DNA of 64,000 nucleotides, taken from the NCBI GenBank assembly GCA_000499405.2, contig HG738139.1, forward strand, positions 11,060,616 through 11,124,615, in the 5' to 3' direction. Made by a program: the position numbers and the translations under genes. This DNA comes from Onchocerca volvulus. Lineage: Eukaryota; Nematoda; Chromadorea; Rhabditida; Onchocercidae. This document shows, piece after piece, positions 22,454-34,051 of the stretch (position 1 is the stretch's first letter; every line of letters begins with the position of its first letter). The notes below the pieces were generated by a model that ran no database searches, was not told the origin of the DNA, and was given only the letters and a program-made list of their open reading frames with translations.

Positions 22454-22974
22454 CAATTAACTGATAACTTTGTTCGCGATTTTTAAGCACAAGTTATAGA
22501 TAGATAGATAAAAATAAACTAATAAAGATATAATATGAATAAAATTTAGAGAAGAAAGAATTAGTATCAGGTATTAAATTATAGTTACTAATACTTCTGA
22601 TGGATTTGAATATTTAATCTATGGAAAAATGAAGAAAGTTATGAGTTAATATTTTAGCATTAAATTTATATCAAATGAAGTGAAAACAAAATTAAGTCGG
22701 AGGAGATTAACTGAGCGAAAAGCTGAATCCTGAGCAATATTTAGAATTAATGTAATAAAATTTCTTTAGATTAAATTGATGTCTTTTTTCAAACAAATTA
22801 AGCTAATTTTTATTGAGAGAAAAGAATTTCAAATTCAATAAATTTAACAGATACTTAAACTTTTTTTTTTCAGATTCATTACAAATGCAAAAATTTTTAT
22901 ATTTATCTGCCATATCAGAAAGCATTTTAATTCTTTTTATCATTTTTTCCCTCCTTTCCTTGGATAGATAAATC

Positions 22975-23115
22975 CACGTAATACAATAAGAGAGAGAGGT
23001 GGGAGATAGAGGGAAAACGAGAGAAAAAAGGAAAGCGGAGTCGATAAACTCCACCCCCTACTTATTTTTAGTTGTTACGGACGTGACACGTGAAAAAAGT
23101 AAGTACGCTTCAATA
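22975..23115. other. Purine-rich (GA) and CACCC-containing patch
   Basis: GAGAGAGAGGTGGGAG-type sequence is followed by CTCCACCCCCTA and GACGTGACACGTG. It stands out by its GC content from the flanks. It might be a regulatory segment, but no gene can be attached to it on either strand. Confidence 0.25.
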
Positions 23116-26100
23116 AAAATACGCGTTTTTCGAATGCAATATTGTGCCAAAATTTGAAAGCAGTCGATGGAGAATTTCCGAAGATTTATCATTTGTAACA
23201 GGGAGCATTTGCATTTTTGTTTATACAGATTGCAAATTGACTGAAACATTGGTTCATATGTCTTTTTTTTTTTTTTTTTTTTTACGTTACTTCTTTTAGG
23301 GAATTTCCAAAATTTTCCAAGATTTTTGAATTTTAAACATTAAAAATTTTTATATACAAATATCTCAGGTATATTATGTGAACGTTCCTGTAGATGTTTA
23401 TGTCTATAGGAGAATAAATATTTTTGAATGTTAATGTTATTTGTTATTGTTATATATTTCATATATGTGAATAACCAATTGAACGGAAGTGAAATATTGG
23501 AATTCAAATTGAATTCAAACTCGAACTAGTATTTAATAGCATAATATTGTTGTTAATGCAATTTTAAGTGGTCGTAGTGCTTTGTAGTTCTTTTATCTTT
23601 AAGAGAGAAGATTGTTGAAGTCGTAAATTAATTAATCAATTACTGGAAATCAATGAAACTTATCCTTCAAAATTTATGCTAGAATAGAAAGGATAAAATA
23701 TTCTGGAAGATTGATTCCAAAGTTTTACAAGTGCACTCAGAAAAAATTCATTTATTATGCTATTCCAAATTTAATTCACATTTTATTTATCATGCCTGTA
23801 TTTAAATTACGAGTAGTTCAGAATTTGGGGAAAAAGCCTGGTGACTTTTTTATTGCTAATTTTATGTATAATTCTAACTTTAGAATGTTTATTTGAAAGC
23901 TCGAAACAATATTGGAATATTTTACTCTTGAATCCCTTTCACTCTATTTACACTATTATCCACTGTCACTTGATGACCTTTGCTTTCGGTTTCATACTTA
24001 AGTTTATTGATGTAAACATCCTCCCGATGATTTCCCTTTCCTATCTGCCGGATATTTGACCTATTTTGCAAAACAAGCACTATATAATTAATCGTTCGAT
24101 ATGGTAACGATCTGAATAACACAAATTATGAGATGGATGAAATGATAGGATATTTGTCTTCCGGATTATAGTTATCGTTACCTGAAACCCTTTCTACTCT
24201 TTAAAATCATTGTAAATATCAAGGACAAATATCGAAAAATAAAATCCCAAATTACAACTATGATAATTTCTATTATTTTTTTCATAAATACCATTTATTT
24301 CCTTTTTATTTATTAGTTGTTTATTTAGTTTTCCATATAATTGCTTGTTGGATATTTGTTAATCGATATAACAATTATTAGATTATAAAAATCATTAGCC
24401 ATACAAATTCACAAGAAAAAGGACAATATTATGGAATAAAATATTTTACCCCGAAATATTTCATTCTATGTTTGTTATTTTTATAATTATTTCTATTTGC
24501 ACTTTTGTTTTGTTTTTTTTATAAAAAGTGTTAATTCAGACAATAAATTTGGTGATAAAATAATCTCGTAAAAAAACTATGGAAATGTGGGATAATTATT
24601 TTTCTAAATTTCAATTATATAAAGAAATTGAAACTATAAAAGAAAGTATTGCATGAAAATCTAAATATTCATATATTAAATTCGAATTTCTTTTGGAAAG
24701 CATTCCATTTGTTAGCAAATATTTTTATAACTAATAAAGAATAAACTAAATGATTGTTGAAATGATATGTTGTGGGATAAAATTGATATAAAAAGTAATT
24801 TTGTTAGCAAATTTGGTACAAGATGGTGCCAGGTTCAATAGAAATTATAAAACAGATAATCATAAAGAAGATATCCTATTATTATATGTATTTAAAGATG
24901 GGTGCTTATTTAAATAATATTCCAAAATAATTGTATTGTTTATTTGATAAAGCTTTCATAACATTTTAATTTCTAGATTATTATTTAGAAGAAAAATTTT
25001 TGGATGATTTCTAGTAAATATTTAATTTCAAATTAAATCTTAAAAATTAGTAATTCGTAAAATTCTATCCGATATTTTATCTATTAAAAATGGTGAACAA
25101 AAATATTTTAGATAACTGTTTTAGAAAAACAACAGTAGAATAAGTGATCAGATAAAGCACAAGATATTGATAATTATTTCTTGACGAAATTTCATTTGTC
25201 ATTTATGCATTATTTTTTCGTCATTTCCTGAATTTCCCGAATTAATTCCTGAATTACTTTATTATTTCATGTAAAATATTGCTGGATTCCTGATGTCTAT
25301 TGCTTATTATTATTACTGTTTATTTAGTTATTTGTTCTATAATCTGGAAATTTTTTACATTAGAATAAAAATATATATATATAAAAAAAATATTCCCCCG
25401 AAGAACCAGAGAGACATTTTCTAATGATTAAATCAATAAAAGATTTTTTTCATAAATTTGCCACATTTTTTAAAATTTTACTCAATATAATGATTTCTTA
25501 CCACATCATTTTCACTTTTTTTTTTTTTTTACTTTTCCAATTCTCAGTCTATTTTTTTTTCTCAATATTACTTATGAAATAAATTATATAAATATTTTCA
25601 CTTTCCTTTTCCTCATCCAGTATTCATATCAATTGTAAAATTAACTTTCATTTCAAATTCAAAATTTTTATTCTTCCTATCCTATACCTTTTTGAAGATT
25701 ATAATAAACTTTAAGTAGTTAATTTCGAAATTGAAATGCAATGATAAATGACTAATTTTAAAATGAATTTCGCTATGCTAATTTTAGTATCAAAATTATC
25801 CATTCGAACTGATAGAAATATGATCAATATTTAATGTAGCATTATTTTTATTGCAGAATGAATCGTTTTCTATATTAAATAAAATTAATTCATTTAAATT
25901 ACGATGTCGCTTATTGCTTTAATCAAATTAGTTCTCTGCAGTAAAAGTTAGATGAAATAATTCTGGCTAATTAATTAGCCAATTAAACAATTAAAATGAA
26001 TGTCATATTGCTATGTTCTGAATAGTTCAATCTGTAAAATATGTCATGTTATCATATTATCTATATGCCACCAATCTTCGATCATATCAGGAACATTCCC

Positions 26101-27616
26101 CTATTTGTAATATGATTGATGAGAAAAGTAATGATAATTAAGAATGAAAGAGAAATGGTAAACATCCATTGAAATAATTTATAATCGATAGATCGAGAGA
26201 TAAAGCGATTTATTGAAATTAAGTTATTTTCATTTGATATACCATCTGATCAATTCATAATCGATATACTTATTGACTATTCTGCATTTTATTTCATTTT
26301 TTACATTAGAACTATAAATTAATATAATATTTTGTGTCAAAACTCGAGAAAAATCCAAAAATCTCTTCTTTTTTTATAACTATAAATTAATATAATGGTT
26401 GAGTCGAATTATTTATTAATTTAAGTATAATTTTATATTTATAATAAAGTTATTAAGAAATAATAATTTGGAACTTTAAATCAATCATTTCATCACAAAT
26501 GATTAAATGATAATGTCAAATTATGAAACAACAAAATTAATCGTAATATTAATTGAAAAAATTGCATAAATGATTTTATTTTTCTATTTATATTTATCAT
26601 ATTCTACTTGGATGTATTGGCATCATTATCACATTATTATCACTTTTCTTTTCTATTGTTTGAATAATAATTTAAATTTTTATTTCAAACTATCAAATTC
26701 AATTTGTTAATATCTCAACTAATGCAATAATTCGAATTATTATTTTGCTGAAAACGAATTTGAATATTTGGAAAATTTATACAGATTCTCAATCAATTAT
26801 TGCTGTTTAAGTTGGTGTAAGATAATTGCTGGAAGCAATAATAATTAGATTTGAAATACATTTAAGCATATGTTTTACTGGTCAAACCGGAAATGGCACT
26901 GAATATGCTGATTAATAAAGATCAGATATATTTAAAGACGGAAATTCTTCGATTGTTGCATCAATCAATATTTCAATCAATCATTACAGTAATTAATTCA
27001 GCTTACATTTACACTAGGAGTTGGAAGGACTATAATGAAACATTAAACTTGTTTAATAGATAACTTATTTATCCTGTTCGAATTATATAATCCTTTCAAG
27101 ATCATCCAATCAATATGTATTAATTATTTTACTGTCAAATCAATTTTTAATAGGATTCCAATTAGAAAAAAAAATTATTGTAATTTGTTTTCTCACATCA
27201 TAATTTATAATTCTAATTATTGCACTACTCTATTTGTAATTATTGTACTGTTCATTGTAGTATAAGAATCGAATAATTTTAATTGTAATTTATTCCATGA
27301 TTATAAATCATATTTCATTGTAATAATTCAAATCACTTCTTTTCATTATATTTCATTATGATATAGATTATAATAGGAAAAAATAAATTATTATGATTTC
27401 TTTTTTCATATAATTTAAAGTTATAATTATTGTATTGTAACAGAGGAAATGTCAATTAATATAAAATAATTCTTTAATTAAAAATTCAAAAGTCTATTTT
27501 GGTCTAGAGGTTGGTTTTACCTTGTCATCCTTCATCTTTTCCCCATACAGAAATGTTAATTTCAAATTAATCAACTTGAACAACATTTATGATATTATGC
27601 AAATTTGTATACTTTT

Positions 27617-27620
<4 letters not shown>

Positions 27621-27664
<44 letters not shown>

Positions 27665-27676
27665 CCTCTCTCTATC
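27621..27676. repeat. (CT)n microsatellite
   Basis: About 40 bp of pure CT following CCCCC, then an imperfect TCTCCCTCTCTCTATC tail. Similar in design to the run at 10461, including the preceding C-run. Confidence 0.95.
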
Positions 27677-28924
27677 TATGACAAATTATTGAAGGTCATT
27701 CTCGTGTAATGCCATTTCCTCTTTTTATTTACTACGAACCGATGTGTATACCTGAATAATGAATGCATTTACCTGATTTATAGGTCATCGCTATTTCCTC
27801 AAGTTTCATCAATTATAGTATCATTTTATTTTGTTTATAAATGATACCATTCAGTCAGATGATTAGCTGATATCATTGTAATAATATATCCATTCATATT
27901 TAACTGTATGAATGACCTTTAACTTTCAAAATCAATATTTAAAAATTTACACTAAAATTAAGCTTAACATTATCATGATCTCTTGTCTTGTAACAATTCA
28001 TGAAATCAAATAATAACTGATTAATGATCAAATAACAACTGGATATTTCCTATTAATTCTTGGAATTTTCTCTTAATGATTTGATATCATCAAATTATCT
28101 GCAAGCTTATTTTCCCGTCACCAACTCACTTAAATAGAAATATTATCTTTTCAACGAGAAATATTTCTAATATATTTAATATCAAATAACCAGAACTAAA
28201 TTTGCAAAATTTACACAAATTTCTAAACCATTTACTAAAGAAAATCATTTAGAATCATTTTAAAGCAAATAAATATGATACAAGAAAGCTTCGTAAAACT
28301 TTCAACATCATTAGGAAGTAGCTATAAGTTTTTGAATGATTCAAAAGCGAATATTCAAAAACAACTCATTAGTAACTTGAATTGGTTGTTGTCAATGAGT
28401 TAATTTTAAATGCATTTTATAATATCCGATCCTTGTCTATAATTAATCAGTAATTATATTAAAAGTCAAAAAAAAAATAAAAATGATTAGTATTCTCTTC
28501 GTTAATATTACAGTAATTTAAAGCAAATCAGCTATCTAAAATTTTTGTTTAGTTTTTTACTGAAATGATATTTCATATAAAACTTGAAAAGCTGCAATCA
28601 CTTTGCCCATTTATCTTTGTCCTAAAGTTTTCTTTTTTTTTTTTTTTTTGGTTGAGAAACTTGCAAAAGAAAAAAAAAAGTGCGACCTCATAATGTTGAA
28701 TAGATAATTCTCTATTCTTTTATTTGCATTCGAATAACGAGTTGAAAATTTTCGAACCCGTCCTAATTCTTATTGCAAAATTTTTTCACTGTCCAAAAAT
28801 TTCTCGATTACCAACTTTTATGATTTCAATTATTTTAGCATTTTTGCATCCTTACTAATAATTATACCAATAGTAATTAATACCAATAATAATAGTAATT
28901 AATACTGAAAACATAATAAGTGTT

Positions 28925-28925
28925 A

Positions 28926-28997
<72 letters not shown>

Positions 28998-29038
28998 TAA
29001 TAATAATAATAATAATAAGAATAATAAACAAATAATAA
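28925..29038. repeat. (AAT)n microsatellite
   Basis: More than 30 AAT units with a few single-base interruptions near the 3' end. The minus-strand poly-Ile/Tyr frame at 28855-29073 is produced by this repeat and is not a gene. Confidence 0.97.
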
Positions 29039-29480
29039 CTACAAAGAACAATAATGGCAGTAATGAAATTCATGACAAAGATTTTTTTCTGAGTGAAAAT
29101 CTTTGGCCAATGGAAAATTGAAATTAAGAAATCTTAATGATTAAATTGTGGCCTTAAGAAGAAATGCATTCACCATCTCGTAAATAGGATGATTGTGCTT
29201 CAGCTTGCATGTCTTAATATAGCTCGATCTAGGCCTAAGCCTAAGTTATCATTCCTTTTGTCCTTTTCCCACTTTTTTTTTTTCCAAGAAATATTGGAAT
29301 ATTTGCATAAAAAGACTATTAAATTTGCATTGGAAAAACTAATGCTAAAGTAGAATAAAGAAAGTAAAATTTTGTGCCTCTGCATGTATGAAAGAAAATA
29401 TTTAAGCAATTTCTGAATTGAAATTGGAAACATGAAAGAATACATTTAAATAGATTAGAATTAATCAAAGGAAGTAATTT

Positions 29481-29675
29481 TTATTATAGTGATACAAACA
29501 ATCAATGTACTATGCTAATCATGATAAATAATCTTTACTGTAATAGTGATATATATGCAATCAATGTACTAAGCTAATCATGATAAGCAATCGTTATTAT
29601 TATAGTGATACAAATGCAATCAATGTATTAAGTTATTCGTGGTAAAGTAATCTTTATTGTTATGGTAATCCATAT
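29481..29675. repeat. ~58-bp tandem repeat, three copies plus a partial fourth
   Basis: Units start at about 29481, 29537, 29597 and 29656. Shared core phrases are TATAGTGATA, GCAATCAATGTACTA, GCTAATCATGATAA and AATCTTTA. Copies have diverged by substitutions and small indels. No coding potential is evident. Confidence 0.85.
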
Positions 29676-31654
29676 GAAAACATGACCACACAGATAAATT
29701 ATAGGATAGATAGACACATACATATGCAAGGATTTATTTATACTTTTATTCTTGGACCAAAATATATTTTAATTTAGACAAATACTGAAAATAAACAACT
29801 GAATTAAATAAGTAATTTGTAAAAGATGAATGAAGCCAAGACAAGAACCATATCGGATGTTTGTTGTTGCTTTACTCACCAACACTTTCCCCGGAGAATT
29901 CGTAAGAAGTGGTCATAAGGCTTGGCTACTTTTTTTTTCCTTTTTTTCAGACTAGCATTTTCCTTTATCTTTTCTTCAAATTAGGCTGCTTTTTTTTTCG
30001 GTAATACCAAATAGTTTTTTCTCCTTTTTTTAAAATTGAACAGTTATTAGTGTCCATTTTTTCATACCTATGCAATAATTTTTTTCATTTTTTTCTTTTT
30101 AAAATTAAATTACTCTTTTTTCCAATTTTAAAACTCAGCTATTTCATCTTTTGTAAAATCCAACTATTTTTGTCAGTTTTATGCCCTTCACTTAATTTTT
30201 TTAAGCCATTTAATCTTGGAAATTTCAAATTACTCAGTATTTTATTTAATGCGATTGTAAAATTGACAAATTTCTTCTTCCTCAATGAGTAGGTGAATGG
30301 TCACTCATCAAGCATTAAATGTCCAATTTCATGACATTGATGATATGGTTGTCAAAGCTCAAAATTTAATTCAATTCATTTTTCGAAATTCAATAATTGG
30401 AATTTGGCTCTGGCCAAAGAAAGAACCAAAGACACGAGCATGCGACGAATAAAACATATTCTCTGGTCCATCAATTTTGAAACAAATTTTTGAAAGCAAT
30501 CAAGATTAAATCAAATAATTAATTTATTTTTTATAATTTAATTTCTTTAAAAGTATGCATTTTACATGTCTTTGCAAGTAATTGGGCAATATTCAATACT
30601 TCCCGTTTTCGGCCTAGATCATTCCTTAATTTTATATAAAGTCGTTTGTATAATTTTAAACTGAGGATTTTGTATTTTTTCATTTTCATGGGATTCGCAA
30701 AATTTCATTGCTTAAAAAACAAGAAATTGTTAACTTCATCAAATAGAAAAAAAAAAAAAGAAAAAAGAAAAAATCCAACGAAGGAGTTTTATGGAAATTT
30801 AGAATTGAAATTTTAAATTATGGGAATTTTGAATCGGTAATATTTCAAAAAAATATGATGGAATTTCGGATCAAATAGAATAATTGTAAAAAAATTTGCA
30901 ATTGTCCATTATTTTATCTCTATATTCTAAAGAAAAAAAAATGCAAAAAAAGAATAACTTGGCTTCTTTTTTGTATTTTATTTAATAATAATTCTTGACA
31001 TGATATTATCATCTGATAACTAAAGTATATCATTTGAGTATCTGTTGAAACTAATCGAAATAAAAGTAAAAACTTTTTCTTTTTGGATTATTTGAAATAT
31101 TCTGGTCCAATTATTATCATCCTTACAAAATGATTAATTGAAAAATCGACTATTAATGCGAATGATATGATCAATAAAGTAAATAAAATTACTACAATGT
31201 ACTTTACTTTTTATAAATAGTTGGGATTCGCATTTATTAGTGCAATTAATGTTTACTTATTAAACAAAATTATTTCTGCTAGAACAATTAAAGCGGCAAA
31301 ATAAGTCAAAAAGTCCTTAAATTGATGAAAAATTTTTAAAATTTATGATGTGTTTTCAAGTTATCGCTTTTTAAAAGCCATTTTAATTTCTTTTTTAGCA
31401 AATACTTTTTCTTTCCCGTCTAATTTAACTAAGCATACAATCACATCTAAAATGTGTCGTTTTGTTTTTTTCTTTTTTTTTTTAAATGTCTATTTAAGTC
31501 TAATGATTGAATCTTTCAATGGATGACATCATTTTAGACAAAGTTGAAAATTCATTTGTTTTGTTCCTTTTCCCGCTTTGTTTATATCTGACAATTAAAA
31601 TATTATTTTACGCTTCGTTCACAAAAGTATTTCACATTAATCAATAACTTTTCT

Positions 31655-31770
31655 ACGCGGATCGTATGTATTCACACACTCCACGGACGTATACGCACAC
31701 ACGCACTATACGGAAGCACACAAAAATACGCAAAACGTGAAGACGAACACGTCTCACATACGTAGAAGGA
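31655..31770. other. CpG-richer patch, possible promoter region
   Basis: In a very AT-rich setting this roughly 115-bp stretch has many CG dinucleotides and CACAC runs (for example ACGCGGATCG, CACGGACGTATACGCAC, AACACGTCTCACATACG). It could be an upstream promoter or 5' exon of the CH-domain gene about 9 kb downstream, or an old repeat. An 86-codon frame begins at 31771 but is unrecognised. Confidence 0.3.
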
Positions 31771-33746
31771 ATGATAGAAAAAAGAATTCAGTTGCTTATT
31801 TCTAATTTGAATTATAGGCATAAAATGAATGTTGGCGATATTGCTGAAATTTGTATTTTGAAATGTTTAGCTAAGGTCAAAAGTCATCCTATTTTCGTAT
31901 TTCCCATTGTCTGCTATTTCTGGTTTAATTATAAAACAGCCATGCAATACGATGGAAAATCTTCTTTTCAATGCTCCGTATCATCTCAAATCGTATCTAA
32001 TGTAGTTTTGAGTATAATTTCAGCTAATTGAAGCATTACTTTATGTTTTGCGATTTCTTAATCGAAAATGGAAAGAATTGTAGTAATTCAATTGGGAAAG
32101 GATAAACTAAATTGGATTGAAGTAAGACTAAATTGAGCCAAGCCAGACTGATTGTCAACATTTTATCCAAATGCACTCAAAATTTTGTCATTGTAAGACA
32201 TTACTCTTTGGCTTATAGCAGACAAATTTGCTGCAATTTACTTCCATTTGTTGAAATTTTTGAAAAAAGGAAAAAACAGAGTAGACGGACGGTTTGTTCA
32301 AAAGTATTTCGAGACGTTTCGAATTCAGGAAATTTGAATTTTTTTCGCTTTCCTTTTTAAAAAGCTTTTTTTTTTCTGCAAAATGAACACACATTCGCGT
32401 CATTTTGAAATTTTTTCCACATTCAATTTGCTTATTGTGTTTTTTTTTTTTTTTTTTTTTTAGTTTTAAATAAATTTAATTTTGCACAAATTTTCCAAAA
32501 ATAATAATAATAAGCTGATTTTTTTTTTTAATTGAAAGTTCGTGGGAATCGAAGTTATTTGGAATTAAAAAAAAGAATGTGGTGCAAAAATTTTTAGAAA
32601 TATATTTATTTCATTATCCACAAATTTCAAAAAGTAAGGATAAATTTTATGAGTTGCTCATTTATAAATAAGACAGTTTGATAATTTCAATCAAATCATT
32701 ACAAAACTTTCCCGGATGATTGATATGCATGAGAAGATATGGCAAATTTCTTCTATCATTATCTCAGAATTGAATCGTTCGGTGTAATATCGAAAACGAA
32801 ACAATTTAATGATTTGATAGATGGACTTTGTCTGACACTCGATTATGTCATGAAGTTTAAAAAATTTTCTACATAATCCGAGAAATTCTAGTTGAATAAA
32901 ATGACAAATAAATGATCTTTTCTTCTTTCTAAATTTCGCTCATTTTTTAAACTATTTAGCCTTGAATGCTCATAGAAGAATCTTTTCACGATTTCATCCT
33001 TCTATCATTAAACTATCCGATTATCTTTGTTCATGAAACCGGTTTGATCTTCCTCGCGCATCTCACATGACCATTAAAATATTTAATTAATTTCACTTTC
33101 TTTTCGCAACAACAAACGTTTACCGATCGTTGATGGAAACTGAAACCATTCGATTCAATGACATTTTACTTGAAATGACTGCGTCGGTATATCGATAGAT
33201 AGATATATATAAATTGTTCTAATTTGCGTAAATTTATGATTTTCATTGCTGCTTGTTGATCAGTTTTACGTGTATTTTACATGAATTTACCATTAATATA
33301 CAAATCTATACTTACTGATTTTTAGGATTTAAAATCGATGAACTTTTCTGTGGGTCTTAGTTAAAGTTGTTGTTGAATGTATTCTGGTAAAATATTTATT
33401 AATTTTTTTAAAGTTATTTAAAAAATTTTCATCTTCGCGACATGTTTCTTGAAATTTTACTTTTTTTAAAATTTTAATATTATTTTGGAATTGATAAACT
33501 TTTTATACAATAGCATTTTGTACTTTTTTTTAAATCATAAAACATAATGTTTGTTGTTTCTTGAATAACTTTCAAGCGAATACTTCTCACCATCCTTTTT
33601 TTTGTTTCATTAAGTTTTTCATTAAACTTAGAAAAGTTGTCTTCAATATGGAGAAAAAAAGAATAGAACTATGGTCAAAAGTGGAAATTTTTAAAATAAT
33701 TTCCGGAATTAATGGATATTTTGAAAATATCGCCATCATACATTCC

Positions 33747-33862
33747 CTCCGGTTATTGGATTCACCTGGTTGCTTTCCGATTAACATTAATACGAATTTA
33801 TATTCTCCGGTTAGGTTAAGTCATCGTGCTTTTCCGATAATATTGATGCGAATTTCCATCGC
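33747..33862. repeat. Two-copy ~58-bp tandem duplication
   Basis: Unit 1 starts CTCCGGTTA at 33747 and unit 2 starts at 33805. Both contain GTGCTTTCCGAT-like text, then AATATTAATACGAATTT-like text. The copies are diverged. A 110-codon + frame (33561-33893) runs through both units, but its sequence is not recognised and is not called as a gene. Confidence 0.75.
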
Positions 33863-34004
33863 CGCTTATTTGGTTCCCCATATTTTTCGCTAATTAGATT
33901 GCGGTCGCATAATGAAAATTGTCATAAAATAGCCTTACCAAATCGAAAACTTTGTTAACTACGTCTTTATCAAATCAAACCTTTTAAACTTTCCTATCAC
34001 TATT

Positions 34005-34051
34005 ATCTCTCTCTCACTTTCTCTCTCTCTCCCTCTTTTTTTCTTTCTCTC
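34005..34051. repeat. CT-rich microsatellite
   Basis: An imperfect CT repeat with C- and T-run interruptions. Confidence 0.9.

Larger units (their letters stand above)
20100..22480 (-). mobile_element. Degenerate Helitron (rolling-circle transposon) remnant, minus strand
   Basis: The coding half is recognised from RepHel helicase pieces (see the pseudogene at 20929-22453). The 3' non-coding part would lie at lower coordinates, about 20110-20560. It carries less AT-rich text, with a G-rich patch near 20145 and a minus-strand CTAGT at about 20129-20133 that could be a CTRR-T terminus. No convincing 3' hairpin was found. The N-terminal Rep (HUH) nuclease part was not found upstream, so the element is 5' truncated. 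A half-copy of the foldback element is embedded at about 20590-20775. Outer limits are approximate. Confidence 0.8.

Noticed and set aside
28855..29073. Minus-strand 72-codon frame rich in Ile and Tyr
   Set aside because: It is the translation of an AAT microsatellite.
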